Shown: positions 34,737 through 44,416, numbered from the stretch's first letter. The stretch: DNA of 64,000 bases from Mesorhizobium onobrychidis (GCF_024707545.1 NZ_CP062229.1:5313501-5377500), one strand, 5' to 3'. Notes: generated by a model not told the origin, from the letters alone. Program-made: numbers and translations.

Positions 34737-35385
34737 GCATTCGATAGCCCATGCCGCGAACGGTTTCTATCATGTCGATGCCCATCTTCTTGCGAAGCCG
34801 CCCGACAAAGACCTCGATTGTGTTGGAATCGCGGTCGAAATCCTGATCGTAGAGATGCTCGACCAGCTCGGTCCGGGACACGACCTCGCCCATATGGTGC
34901 ATCAAATAGGCAAGCAGGCGAAATTCGTGCGACGTCAACTTGAGCGGCACGCCGGCGACATCGGCCTTGGAGGCCTTGGTGTCGAGCCGCAGCGGCCCGC
35001 AGGTCAGTTCGGACGACGCATGGCCGGCCGCGCGCCGGATGAGCGCCCGGACCCTGGCCAGCACCTCTTCGATGTGGAACGGCTTGGTGACATAATCGTC
35101 GGCGCCGGCGTCGATGCCGGATACCTTGTCGCTCCAGCGATCGCGCGCCGTCAGAATCAGGACCGGCATCTTGCGGCCGCCGCGCCGCCAGCGCTCGACC
35201 ACGCTGATGCCGTCCATCTGCGGCAAGCCAATGTCGAGCACCACGGCATCATAGGGTTCGGTGTCGCCGAGGAAATGCCCTTCTTCACCGTCGAAAGCCC
35301 GGTCGACGACATAGCCGGCATCGACCAGCGCGTCCGATATCTGCCGGTTGAGATCCTTGTCATCTTCGACAACGAGTACGCGCAT
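34720..35385 (-). CDS. feuP: Response regulator FeuP (OmpR/PhoP type)
   Basis: 221 residues. Receiver domain with Asp51 (VVLDIGLPQMDG), Thr in LILTARD and Lys in VTKPFHIEEVLAR; winged helix ending NTIEVFVGRLRKKMG and ETVRGMGYRM. Length and sequence match rhizobial FeuP. The kinase gene starts inside its 3' end. Preceded by a small exported protein gene in the position of feuN. Confidence 0.85.
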   Translation of the reverse strand: MRVLVVEDDKDLNRQISDALVDAGYVVDRAFDGEEGHFLGDTEPYDAVVLDIGLPQMDGISVVERWRRGGRKMPVLILTARDRWSDKVSGIDAGADDYVTKPFHIEEVLARVRALIRRAAGHASSELTCGPLRLDTKASKADVAGVPLKLTSHEFRLLAYLMHHMGEVVSRTELVEHLYDQDFDRDSNTIEVFVGRLRKKMGIDMIETVRGMGYRMREPEA

Positions 35386-35489
35386 GCGGGGATCATACCT
35401 GTTGAAGATCTGGCCTGTTGAAGAGCTGCCCTGTTGAGAAGCTGGGCGTCAGATATAGGCCGATTCCAGCGCCTGGGAAACGGCAGGGA

Positions 35490-35789
35490 TCAGTTCAGCG
35501 GAACCACGATCTCGGTGCGGCGCGGGCGCTGCCCATCCTTGCCCGGGACCAGCACGACGATGACGCAGACCGGCTGGCCACCGCGCGTCGACTGCGACGC
35601 CTTAGCCAGCGTGCCGCCATTCTGCTCGGCAACCTGCTGACCGATCGCGTAGCAGTCGGAGGCAGCCAGGACGATCGGCCGGTTCTGCTCGGGCACGACG
35701 ACCGGCAGTGCCGTCGCCTGCGACGCAAACAGACCGGCAGCGCAGAGCGCCAGTGTCGCGGTTCGGAAATGGGAGCGAAGCGTTTTCAT
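35490..35789 (-). CDS. Small periplasmic protein in the feuN position
   Basis: 99 residues: Sec signal MKTLRSHFRTATLALCAAGLFASQATA, then a mature domain of about 72 residues with two cysteines (ASDCYAIGQQVAEQNGG and QPVCVIVVLVPGKDG) and ending RTEIVVPLN. In Sinorhizobium a small periplasmic protein, FeuN, is encoded just upstream of feuP and restrains FeuQ. Position, size and export signal agree, but I cannot confirm sequence similarity. It lies 104 bases before feuP on the same strand. Confidence 0.6.
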   Translation of the reverse strand: MKTLRSHFRTATLALCAAGLFASQATALPVVVPEQNRPIVLAASDCYAIGQQVAEQNGGTLAKASQSTRGGQPVCVIVVLVPGKDGQRPRRTEIVVPLN

Positions 35790-35964
35790 GATCAGCGTCC
35801 TAACGCATCGGTGCTGAACGTGAAATGAACAGTGAACGCCTGCAAAACATGCCTATCTCACCCCCCTGAAACGCGAGACAACCGACCCTATGATTCGCCG
35901 CCCCAATCCGGCAAACTCATCCAAGCGCCAGTCTAGACTCTGTTGCAGCCAGATTGAAAGCGCG

Positions 35965-36375
35965 TCAGGCGTTTTCTTCCGTCACGGCGAGAAAGCGCAG
36001 CAGCCCGTGATAGGCTGAAAGATCCTCATCATAACGGTCCTCAGTGAATTCGAGCCTGAGATTGACGCGGTGATGCTCGTCGAGCGCGAGCGCCGTATCC
36101 TGAAGCCGCGCGCTGACCATGTCCATCAAATCGAGCATTTCTTTCCTGGCCTCGGACTTCGACCAGAAATGCAGCGTGAAAAGCTGCTCGGCTTCGTTCT
36201 CCATGCCGGTTGTCCAGTCGTAGACGCTGGTCCGGCCGTAGGTGACATAGGGAAATGGGACATTTTCCGGGGCATGATCGAACAGTTTTGCGCCGCCCAA
36301 TGCAGCTGACAGGGAACCATCACCGTTCAGCGCTTCGAACAAGGCCTTCTGCAGCGCGGCGGCCGGCGCGGTCAT
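35965..36375 (-). CDS. DUF3168 protein, tail/head-closure component of phages and gene transfer agents
   Basis: 136 residues, with the family course LQKALFEALNGDGSLSAALGG, FPYVTYGRTSVYDWTTG and QLFTLHFWSK, ending GLLRFLAVTEE. DUF3168 proteins sit in head-tail gene sets of siphophages and in the alphaproteobacterial gene-transfer-agent cluster. Here no terminase, portal, capsid or tail gene is nearby, so it is an orphan or relic. No frameshift is visible. Confidence 0.75.
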   Translation of the reverse strand: MTAPAAALQKALFEALNGDGSLSAALGGAKLFDHAPENVPFPYVTYGRTSVYDWTTGMENEAEQLFTLHFWSKSEARKEMLDLMDMVSARLQDTALALDEHHRVNLRLEFTEDRYDEDLSAYHGLLRFLAVTEENA

Positions 36376-37026
36376 CGTCTTCTCCCTCGCCCGTCACGGC
36401 TGAACAGGCCTTTGTGCCGTCAGCGACTCCTGCTTGCAGCGTAGCCGCGTTGAAGTTGCTGCGCCAGATCAAGGGATCTCGAGTGGCTAACCCACACCTT
36501 TCATTTGGCATGCAAGGCGTTTGAAAAACGGTGCTATGGAGTGTTTGTTTCTCCAGACATTCGAGGTTGTTTTCGTGCGCGAGCCATCGCTGCTGCCTGT
36601 TTTCGGAAAGCTTGGGATCAAGTCGCCAGTCGTCATTGCGGCGGCACCGACCATGTCGAAGAGCATTAAGAACAGTGTGCCCCGCATGCGGGAGGTTCTG
36701 TCTTCACACGGAGGCTTGGCCCTGAAGCTGTCCGTGGTCGTGTGGACGGTCCTTGTCCTGGCGGCAGTGTTCTACATCACGCAGGCCTGACCAATCGACG
36801 TTTCATCGATCGGGGCACCCAGGTCATGGTCGGCACCAGATCATGGTCGGCATGAAAACACGCGACGCAGACGTGATGCTCGATCGGCTGAACAGCCGAG
36901 ACGTCAAGCGGCGGGCAAAGGCCGACCGCAAGTCCTGATCCTGCCGCTAGGTTCACCCGGCACATCTGTGCGCCTGGATCGGGGATCGGATCTGGCGTTG
37001 GCCCTGAACGCGACGACGTTCGGGAT
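36376..37026. other. Poorly coding region with possible small genes
   Basis: 651 bases between a DUF3168 gene and a DUF1488 gene. A 45-codon frame at 36653-36790 ends in a membrane segment. A 31-codon frame beginning near 36844 follows a short direct repeat (CATGGTCGGCA, twice) and lacks a ribosome-binding site. Otherwise nothing recognisable. Confidence 0.4.
36653..36790 (+). CDS. Possible 45-residue single-pass membrane protein
   Basis: Not recognised. A basic N-terminus (MSKSIKNSVPRMREVL) is followed by one hydrophobic helix (LALKLSVVVWTVLVLAAVFYI). The same frame is open from 36521. No clear ribosome-binding site, so the coding status is open. Confidence 0.3.
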   Translation: MSKSIKNSVPRMREVLSSHGGLALKLSVVVWTVLVLAAVFYITQA

Positions 37027-37293
37027 TTAGCGAAAATCGGCCGCGGTCAGCACATATATGCTCTTGCGAGTGCGGGCATAGGCATTTCTGGCGATTTCAT
37101 GGATGGAACTGGAGGCGGTGTCGAACGCCGCCAGATAGGTGGCTTCAGCAGTTGGTGCCTCTGATGGTGCCTTCGAGATGGCATCCGTGGCGACTGAGAA
37201 GGAAATCTGGAACATGCCGTCATGGCCGACGAAGCGGATGCGTTTGCCCGCCTCGTCGTAGCTGCGGCTTCGATTGGGAAATGTCAGGCTCAT
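37027..37293 (-). CDS. DUF1488 family protein
   Basis: 88 residues, cytoplasmic. The start MSLTFPNRSRSYDEAGKRIRFVGHDG is the conserved opening of DUF1488, which is common in Rhizobiales and of unknown function. GGAGG precedes the ATG, which overlaps the stop of the upstream small gene (ATGA), so the pair is translationally coupled. Confidence 0.8.
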   Translation of the reverse strand: MSLTFPNRSRSYDEAGKRIRFVGHDGMFQISFSVATDAISKAPSEAPTAEATYLAAFDTASSSIHEIARNAYARTRKSIYVLTAADFR

Positions 37294-37562
37294 GACTTGA
37301 CCTCCGTTGATGCAACCTCTGCTTTCTTGATCGCCCGTGACGCCCGCTTTTTCTTGGGGGCGACGGGATTGAGTGCCTCCGCGGCGCGGTCGGCCTCTTC
37401 CTTGGCTAGCCGCAACGCCCGCAATCTTGCCGTCTTGATGACCCTGGCCTTGGCCTCGGAAACATACTCGGCAGTTGCCTGGTTTCGCTCCGCAGTCTTT
37501 TTCTGCTTTTCCATGAAGCGCGCTTCAGCTTTCTCCATGATATTCTGACTGAATTCCGCCAT
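37290..37562 (-). CDS. Small basic helical protein
   Basis: Not recognised. 90 residues, rich in Lys, Arg, Ala and Glu with a long predicted helix (MEKAEARFMEKQKKTAERNQ onward) and a basic tail (KKKRASRAIKKAE), as in a nucleic-acid or protein-binding coiled coil. AAGGAGG lies 11 bases before the ATG. First gene of a two-gene unit with the DUF1488 gene, transcribed away from groES. Confidence 0.6.
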   Translation of the reverse strand: MAEFSQNIMEKAEARFMEKQKKTAERNQATAEYVSEAKARVIKTARLRALRLAKEEADRAAEALNPVAPKKKRASRAIKKAEVASTEVKS

Positions 37563-37730
37563 CGATTAAAACCTCCTTTTTGCTGGAATGATGAAAATGA
37601 TTTTCGTACTTAAAATAGGGACTCGAGGTGGAAAAATCAATTTCTGATGTACTTTTGATGAGGCAAATTTCTGAAAGCGAAAGGGCAAAATAATACTATT
37701 CAATATTTTACGACCGCCAATGAATATTTT

Positions 37731-37757
37731 TTGGCACTCCTATCTATCGAGTGCCAA
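37731..37757 (+). promoter_or_regulatory. CIRCE operator (HrcA-binding site) of groESL
   Basis: TTGGCACTC-N9-GAGTGCCAA is a perfect inverted repeat with the 9-base spacer of CIRCE and one transition per arm from the consensus TTAGCACTC. It lies 53 bases before groES, so HrcA should repress groES-groEL and release it on heat shock. The DNA just upstream (37563-37735) is distinctly AT-rich. Confidence 0.95.
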
Positions 37758-37809
37758 CGCGCCTATAGAAGGGAGCGGCCGCCTAAGCCGGCCCCAGAAA
37801 GAAGTTTCC

Positions 37810-38124
37810 ATGAAATTCCGGCCACTCCACGACCGCGTCGTCATTCGGCGCGCGGAAGGCGATACCAAATCCAAGGGCGGGATCATTATTCCCGACACCG
37901 CCAAGGAAAAGCCTCAGGAAGGCGAAGTGATCGCCGTTGGGCCCGGCTCGCGTGACGAGAGCGGCAAGCTGATCCCGCTCGACGTCAAGGCCGGCGATCT
38001 CATCCTGTTCGGCAAATGGTCCGGCACCGAGGTCAAGATCGACGGCGAGGATCTCCTGATCATGAAGGAGAGCGACATTTTGGGCATCGTCGAGAAGACC
38101 AAAGCGGCCAAGAAAGCCGCCTGA
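37810..38124 (+). CDS. groES: Co-chaperonin GroES
   Basis: 104 residues beginning [14 protein letters not shown], with the mobile loop [16 protein letters not shown] and the base motif [11 protein letters not shown]. It caps GroEL in ATP-driven folding. The tail KTKAAKKAA is longer and more basic than the major rhizobial copy. The start is fixed by homology; a frame extending up to 37720 covers the CIRCE site and is rejected. Followed by groEL after 50 bases. Confidence 0.97.
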   Translation: MKFRPLHDRVVIRRAEGDTKSKGGIIIPDTAKEKPQEGEVIAVGPGSRDESGKLIPLDVKAGDLILFGKWSGTEVKIDGEDLLIMKESDILGIVEKTKAAKKAA

Positions 38125-38159
38125 CCGGGCGATTTCCGATCCCGCAATTTCAAGACTGA

Positions 38160-39794
<1,635 letters not shown>

Positions 39795-39814
39795 TAATCG
39801 CCTGGACAAGCCTG

Positions 39815-39843
39815 CAGCGCCCGGCCGGAAAGGCCGGACGCTG
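39815..39843. terminator. Hairpin after groEL
   Basis: CAGCGCCCGGCC / GGCCGGACGCTG, 12 bp with one mismatch and a 5-base loop, 20 bases after the groEL stop. No T-run; may protect the groESL message or reduce read-through. Confidence 0.5.
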
Positions 39844-39873
39844 ATCCAACATCAACCAAGAAGGAACTGTTCC

Positions 39874-40263
39874 GTGGCCACACAAAGCAGCAAGCCATCT
39901 CTCGCGCGTCGATGGGAAGATTACCAGCCGGCCAAATCCACGCTTCTGTGGGCATGCGCGGCAACCGTCGTCGCCACGCTGATCATCGGTTTCAACTGGG
40001 GTGGCTGGGTGACCGGTGGCACCTCACGCGCGCTGGCGGCAACCGCCGGCGACGTGGCGCGCGGCGAGCTGGCCTCGGCGGTCTGCGTCGATCGCTTCAA
40101 CACGGCACCCGACGCGGCCGTCAAGCTTATCGAGTTCAAGGCCATAACCGACAGCTACAAGAAGCGGCAGTTCATCGAGACGGGCGGCTGGGCGACTATG
40201 CCCGGGAAAACCTCGCCCGACAAGCTGGGTGCGCAAAGCTGTGCGGTCGCTCTCGCCGCCTGA
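39874..40263 (+). CDS. Single-pass membrane protein of unknown function (Rhizobiales)
   Basis: 129 residues beginning at GTG after AAGGA (nine-base spacing). It starts ATQSSKPSLARRWEDYQPAK, then a membrane helix (STLLWACAATVVATLIIGF) and a C-terminal domain with two cysteines (LASAVCVDRFN, GAQSCAVAL) and a conserved FIETGGWATMPG. Similar hypothetical proteins with the 'R-W-x-x-Y-x-P-S/A-K' start are familiar in rhizobia. It lies 79 bases after groEL and may be read with it. Confidence 0.7.
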   Translation: MATQSSKPSLARRWEDYQPAKSTLLWACAATVVATLIIGFNWGGWVTGGTSRALAATAGDVARGELASAVCVDRFNTAPDAAVKLIEFKAITDSYKKRQFIETGGWATMPGKTSPDKLGAQSCAVALAA

Positions 40264-40368
40264 TATCTTCGAGCTCTTCGAAAGAAGCGAGACCTTCACG
40301 AGAGAGCCTGAAAGACGGCCGCCGGGGCATCCTCCCCGGCGCTAGCCCATCAGCAAGGAGATCGATCC

Positions 40369-40530
40369 ATGATCGCATTCGTCCCGAAGCCAAATGCAGC
40401 GGCGAAGACCAAAGTGGCCGAGGAAAGCCGCTTCGATCGCATTCGCAGGCTTGCCGACAAGCACAGGAAAGCCGACGTCGGCACGATACGCCGCGACCCG
40501 CAAAAGATCGCGGACAAGCGTCCCATGTAA
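40369..40530 (+). CDS. Small basic protein, 53 residues
   Basis: Not recognised. AAGGAG lies eight bases before the ATG, and a hairpin (CGCCGGGG / CCCCGGCG, 40320-40341) is just upstream. The sequence MIAFVPKPNAAAKTKVAEES followed by FDRIRRLADKHRKAD is basic and probably helical. The strong ribosome-binding site makes it a credible gene. Confidence 0.5.
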   Translation: MIAFVPKPNAAAKTKVAEESRFDRIRRLADKHRKADVGTIRRDPQKIADKRPM

Positions 40531-40610
40531 GCCGCGGGATCGGCGTTAGATCACGAGACCGGCGGCTAAAAGTCGACAAGCATCCGTTTCCAGCGCCGAC
40601 GGCATTCAAG

Positions 40611-41252
40611 TCAACGGCTTGTTGCCTCGGCAGCTCGCAAACTCGACCTGACGCTGCGGACGAAGACGAGCATGGTTTCCACCGCCTCTTCGTCCGAGAG
40701 GCCCTGGTTCTCGACAAGCGACAGCCAGGTCGTGAAGTCCAGCGCATGTCCTATTGCGGCAACGAGCAACCTTGCAGTTCCGCCATCCGAATCGAAGCAG
40801 CCTTGTGAAAGGACCGCGACGCCTTTTGCGAGAACCTCTCGCCGGCGGGCCAGTGCGGCAGCGACAACCGGCATTTCTGCATCGCGATACAGATTGGCTA
40901 GGAGTTGCCGCTTGCGCCTGTAGTAGCTGTAGAGTTGAAAAAGCGCCGTCCGCAGCCGGACTTCCGGTTCGACGATCGATCGCCAGGTTTCAGGGTTGGG
41001 AGGCGGGTCCTGGCCGAACGAATACGCCGAGCAAGCATTGAAGACCGCTTCCTCGTCGGGAAAATGACGGTAGACGGTCAGCCGCTGCACCCCCGCTTTC
41101 TCGGCGATGGCGCTCACGGTTGTTCGCGACGGACCCACCGAACTGTGCAGCTCGAATGCCGCGCGGGCGAGCGCAAGATGGGTCTCGGCCTGTTTGACCG
41201 CGCGCCGCTGCAATCGATATGAGCGCCGCTGGCCTTCTTTCAGTGAACTCAC
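40611..41252 (-). CDS. TetR-family transcriptional regulator (cupin-linked)
   Basis: 213 residues from GTG at 41252. The helix-turn-helix (TTVSAIAEKAGVQRLTVYRHF) is followed by a ligand domain with few distinctive features. The frame is open to an ATG at 41315, but this would leave only 19 bases to the divergent cupin gene and run through its promoter, so the GTG is preferred. It probably represses the cupin gene and itself through the inverted repeat at 41292-41321. Ligand unknown. Confidence 0.82.
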   Translation of the reverse strand: MSSLKEGQRRSYRLQRRAVKQAETHLALARAAFELHSSVGPSRTTVSAIAEKAGVQRLTVYRHFPDEEAVFNACSAYSFGQDPPPNPETWRSIVEPEVRLRTALFQLYSYYRRKRQLLANLYRDAEMPVVAAALARRREVLAKGVAVLSQGCFDSDGGTARLLVAAIGHALDFTTWLSLVENQGLSDEEAVETMLVFVRSVRSSLRAAEATSR

Positions 41253-41265
41253 GTGATCACCGATG

Positions 41266-41321
41266 TTGACATGGGTTTGAATGACGCCTAGAAATGGGTG
41301 ATCGGCAGCGTACACCCATTT
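41266..41321 (+). promoter_or_regulatory. Promoter and candidate operator of the cupin gene
   Basis: TTGACA (41266-41271), 17-base spacer, TAGAAA (41289-41294) form a good housekeeping promoter. A perfect 9-bp inverted repeat AAATGGGTG-N12-CACCCATTT (41292-41321) overlaps the -10 box and the expected start point, the usual place for a repressor. Palindrome GTGATCAC (41253-41260) touches the regulator's start. Confidence 0.75.
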
Positions 41322-41334
41322 TCAGGAGGATGAT

Positions 41335-41913
41335 ATGGAACGCGCATTGCCTGAGTCGAGCCTCCAACATACGACAGCTCATCCGACTGCCAACCAGGCA
41401 TCCGGCCCCATCACAGTTCTGCCTGGAGCCGGCGACCGTTTCGACCTGGGTGGTTTCGGCATCCATTGGAAGATAGACGGGTTCCATACCGGCGAGCGCT
41501 TCTCCATCGTGCACCATCCGCTCGCCCCCCGTGCACTGGCGGCGCCGTTGCACCGGCATCACCGCGAAGACGAATATTCGTATGTGCTGAGCGGCAATCT
41601 GGGCGCGTTGCTTGGCGACGACGTCGTTACCGCCGGGCCGGGCACATGGATGTTCAAGCCGCGAGGCCAGTGGCATACGTTCTGGAATGCGGGCGACACG
41701 CAGTGCGAAATCATCGAGGTGATTTCGCCGGCGGGCTTCGAGGACTATTTTCGTGAGTTGGCAGCGATCTGGCCCGACAGGACAAAGTCCGGCGAACTTT
41801 TACGAAAGTACGAACTGGATATGGACTTCGAGAGTGTTCCAGCCCTCTGCGCTCGTTTTGGACTGACGTCCGCCCGCCCCGCCGCAACGATCCGCGCCGA
41901 GGATAGCGGATGA
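41335..41913 (+). CDS. Cupin-domain protein
   Basis: 192 residues, one cupin barrel. Motif 1: LHRHHREDEYSYVLSG (His, His, Glu metal ligands). Motif 2: PRGQWHTFWNAG (His). GGAGG is seven bases before the ATG. It is divergent from a TetR gene that probably controls it. Such small cupins bind metals or act as dioxygenases and isomerases on aromatic or sugar compounds; the substrate cannot be told from sequence. Confidence 0.85.
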   Translation: MERALPESSLQHTTAHPTANQASGPITVLPGAGDRFDLGGFGIHWKIDGFHTGERFSIVHHPLAPRALAAPLHRHHREDEYSYVLSGNLGALLGDDVVTAGPGTWMFKPRGQWHTFWNAGDTQCEIIEVISPAGFEDYFRELAAIWPDRTKSGELLRKYELDMDFESVPALCARFGLTSARPAATIRAEDSG

Positions 41914-42052
41914 CGGCGCAGCGCCTCCGCCCGATTTCGCAGCGATAGACGAACGAAACGGGATGACCGCCGAAAGGGCAAGGCGCAGCATCCGCGGTTC
42001 GGATACGGTTAGGGCTCATGGCCGCCATCTATTCGTGCAGGGACGCTGATCC

Positions 42053-43606
42053 TCACGACACCGGTGCTGCGCCACCCTCTTCGGTGCGCCGCGCTATGAA
42101 TTCGTCGAGAACACCTGATGTGGCAGCGGCGGAAGCCGGCGGCCGAAAATCGGCCAGCAGCCGTTTCCAGATGCCGGTGGCGCGCTCCGTGGCGGTTCTT
42201 GACCCGGCCTGCGTCCAGTTGCCGAAATTCGACCAATCGGCGACCAGCGGCTCGTAGAATGCGGTGCGGTAGCGCGCCATTGTGTGCCCGGCCGAAAAGA
42301 AATGCCCGCCCGGCTGCACTTCAGCGATGGCCTCGAAGCCGATCGCGTCCTCGTCTCCGGGCGTCGCCGCGCAGAGTTCGGCGACCGTCTGCAGCGCCTC
42401 GATATCGGTGATCAGCTTCTCGAACGAGACGCTCAAGCCGCCTTCGAGCCAGCCCGCGGCATGGATGCAGACCGTTGCACCCGCAAGTACCGAGCCCCAC
42501 AGAGCGAACTGCGTTTCATGGGCCGCCTGCGCGTCCGATATGTTGGCGGCGCTGCCGCCGCCGGACCGCCAGGGAAGGCCGGTGAGGCGCGCAAGCTGAC
42601 CGGCGCCGAGAGTCGCCTTGACGTGCTCCGGCGTGCCGAACGCCGGCGCCCCCGACTTCATGTCGACATTGGAGGAGAACGAACCATAGACGACCGGCGC
42701 GCCCGGTCGCACATTCTGGGCCAGCGTCAGCCCGGCCAGCGCTTCGGCGTGCTGCAGCGTCAGTGCGCCGGCCACCGTGATCGGCGCCATGGCGCCGGCT
42801 AGGCAGAAGGGCGTGATGATCGACACCTGCCCCGCCTTGGCAAAGTCGATGATGCCTTGCGCCATCGGAATGTCGAGCTGACGCGGCGAATTGGTGTTGA
42901 TGACGGTGTAGCAATGAGCGCCCGAACGGAATTCGGCCTTGGACAGGCCGCGCGCCAGCCGCAGCATCTCGAAGCCGTCCTCGACCTGCGGCGTGCCGCG
43001 CGCGAAGACGAACGGTAACTTGTCCGACAGCGTCAGCTGCGCGCGGTTGACGGCATAGTGGCGGAAGCGGTTGTCGACGTCCTGCGGCTCGATGCAGGGT
43101 CCTAGCATGTGCAGCACGTCGAAATGCTGCACCAGGCGAATGAGATCCTCGAAAGCGGCAAGCGTTCCCGGCCGCCGGCCGCGCTCTAGATCAGTGACGT
43201 TGGGCGCTCCGGATCCCGCCAGGAACGTCATCGAGCCAAGCTCGAGCGTCAGGTCGCGGGCACGGTCACCAGCGTGCGCCCGGATCGATTTCGGCGCAGA
43301 GACCAGCGCCGCCGCGACAATGTCGCGGCCGATGCGCACCATTTGACTGTCTTCGTCGACCAGCGCACCGGCACGAGCAAGAATGGTGCGCGCCTCCGGC
43401 AGCAGCACCTTGACGCCGAGTTCCTCGAGCACGCGCAGCGCCGCGTCATGTATCGCGGCGACCTGGTCGGCCGAAAAGATCGGCTGCGGCAGGAACGGGT
43501 TCTTCAGCGAACGATAGTCCGGCCGGCGGCTGCTCTCGCTGCCGGCCTCGCCGGTTCGTCCGCGCCTGCGTTCGCGCCTGAGATCACGTGCGGCGTCATC
43601 GATCAT
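42053..43606 (-). CDS. MttB-superfamily trimethylamine/betaine methyltransferase-like protein, without pyrrolysine
   Basis: 517 residues, a full-length member of the corrinoid-dependent MttB family (COG5598). It shows NPFLPQPIFSADQVAAIHDA at the start, ITPFCLAGAMAPITVAGALT and VVYGSFSSNVDMKSGAPAFG in the barrel, and QPGGHFFSAGHTM near the end. There is no in-frame TAG, so it is the non-pyrrolysine type. Characterised relatives demethylate glycine betaine or other quaternary amines and pass the methyl group to a corrinoid protein, which is not encoded here. GAGGAG lies eight bases before the start. Divergent from a TetR gene. Confidence 0.88.
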   Translation of the reverse strand: MIDDAARDLRRERRRGRTGEAGSESSRRPDYRSLKNPFLPQPIFSADQVAAIHDAALRVLEELGVKVLLPEARTILARAGALVDEDSQMVRIGRDIVAAALVSAPKSIRAHAGDRARDLTLELGSMTFLAGSGAPNVTDLERGRRPGTLAAFEDLIRLVQHFDVLHMLGPCIEPQDVDNRFRHYAVNRAQLTLSDKLPFVFARGTPQVEDGFEMLRLARGLSKAEFRSGAHCYTVINTNSPRQLDIPMAQGIIDFAKAGQVSIITPFCLAGAMAPITVAGALTLQHAEALAGLTLAQNVRPGAPVVYGSFSSNVDMKSGAPAFGTPEHVKATLGAGQLARLTGLPWRSGGGSAANISDAQAAHETQFALWGSVLAGATVCIHAAGWLEGGLSVSFEKLITDIEALQTVAELCAATPGDEDAIGFEAIAEVQPGGHFFSAGHTMARYRTAFYEPLVADWSNFGNWTQAGSRTATERATGIWKRLLADFRPPASAAATSGVLDEFIARRTEEGGAAPVS

Positions 43607-43713
43607 GGCGGATACTCCTCATTGCCGTATTGCCTTGCCCTGGGGATCGTAGGGAGAAGCCGCTATGACGCGCGCCGGCCGCTCGGCCCAGTTCGTTGAG
43701 GCGGGCAGGATAC

Positions 43714-43744
43714 TTGCACTGTACATATGTGTCTAGTACGGTTG
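43714..43744 (+). promoter_or_regulatory. Possible promoter with dyad between mttB-like and tetR genes
   Basis: TTGCAC, 17 bases, TACGGT form a weak plus-strand promoter. GTAC repeats at 43721-43724 and 43736-43739 make a loose 19-bp dyad. Suggestive only. Confidence 0.3.
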
Positions 43745-43777
43745 TATGCAGTTCCCCCTCATGCCTATTGTGCGGCC

Positions 43778-44416
43778 ATGATCATGATTGCCCCGCAGGA
43801 CGAGCCGGCGCCCGGCAACATCAAGGTGACGCGCTGGGACTGGATCAATCTTGCACTCCAGACATTGATTTCAGACGGCATCGAAAGCGTGCGCGTGCTG
43901 CCGCTCGGCCAGAAGCTCGGCGTTTCGCGCTCAAGCTTTTACTGGTATTTCGAGAGCCGTCAGGATCTGCTCGACCAGTTGCTTGCCCATTGGCGGAACA
44001 CCAACACCAGGGCGATCGTCGAACGCGCGCAGCGGCCAGCCGAAAGCATCATCATGGGCGTCATGAACGTGTTCGAATGCTGGGCGGACCAGCGCCTGTT
44101 CGATCCCAGGCTCGACTTCGCCATCCGGGAATGGGCGCGTCGCTCCGACGACGTGCGCCGGGCCATCGACCAAGCCGACAATGACCGGCTAGGCGCGATC
44201 CGCGACATGTATCGCCGGCATGGCTACGACGAAGAGGATGCCTTCATCCGCGCCCGTGTCCTTTATTACATGCAGATCGGTTATTATGTGCTCGACCTCA
44301 AGGAACCGGTCGAGGCGAGAGTCAGTCATCTCGCCGCCTATCTGCGCAGTTTCACCGGCCAGGAGCCAAGCGACGCCGACGTGGCACGTTTCATGCGCTT
44401 TATCGCGGCGCGGTAA
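43778..44416 (+). CDS. TetR-family transcriptional regulator (mttB-linked)
   Basis: 212 residues from the ATG at 43778 (MIMIAPQDEPAPGN). The helix-turn-helix GQKLGVSRSSFYWYFESRQDLLDQLL is clear. The C-terminal part (ADQRLFDPRLDFAIREWARRS, VLYYMQIGYYVLD) resembles TetR regulators next to MttB-like or betaine genes in rhizobia. It is divergent from the methyltransferase gene and likely controls it. A longer upstream frame is not supported. Confidence 0.85.
   Translation: MIMIAPQDEPAPGNIKVTRWDWINLALQTLISDGIESVRVLPLGQKLGVSRSSFYWYFESRQDLLDQLLAHWRNTNTRAIVERAQRPAESIIMGVMNVFECWADQRLFDPRLDFAIREWARRSDDVRRAIDQADNDRLGAIRDMYRRHGYDEEDAFIRARVLYYMQIGYYVLDLKEPVEARVSHLAAYLRSFTGQEPSDADVARFMRFIAAR

Noticed and set aside
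36791..37026. 31-codon frame near 36844 as a gene
   Set aside because: No ribosome-binding site; it follows a short direct repeat and has no support beyond its composition.
42053..43606. Pyrrolysine-containing trimethylamine methyltransferase
   Set aside because: No in-frame TAG exists; the protein is the non-pyrrolysine type.
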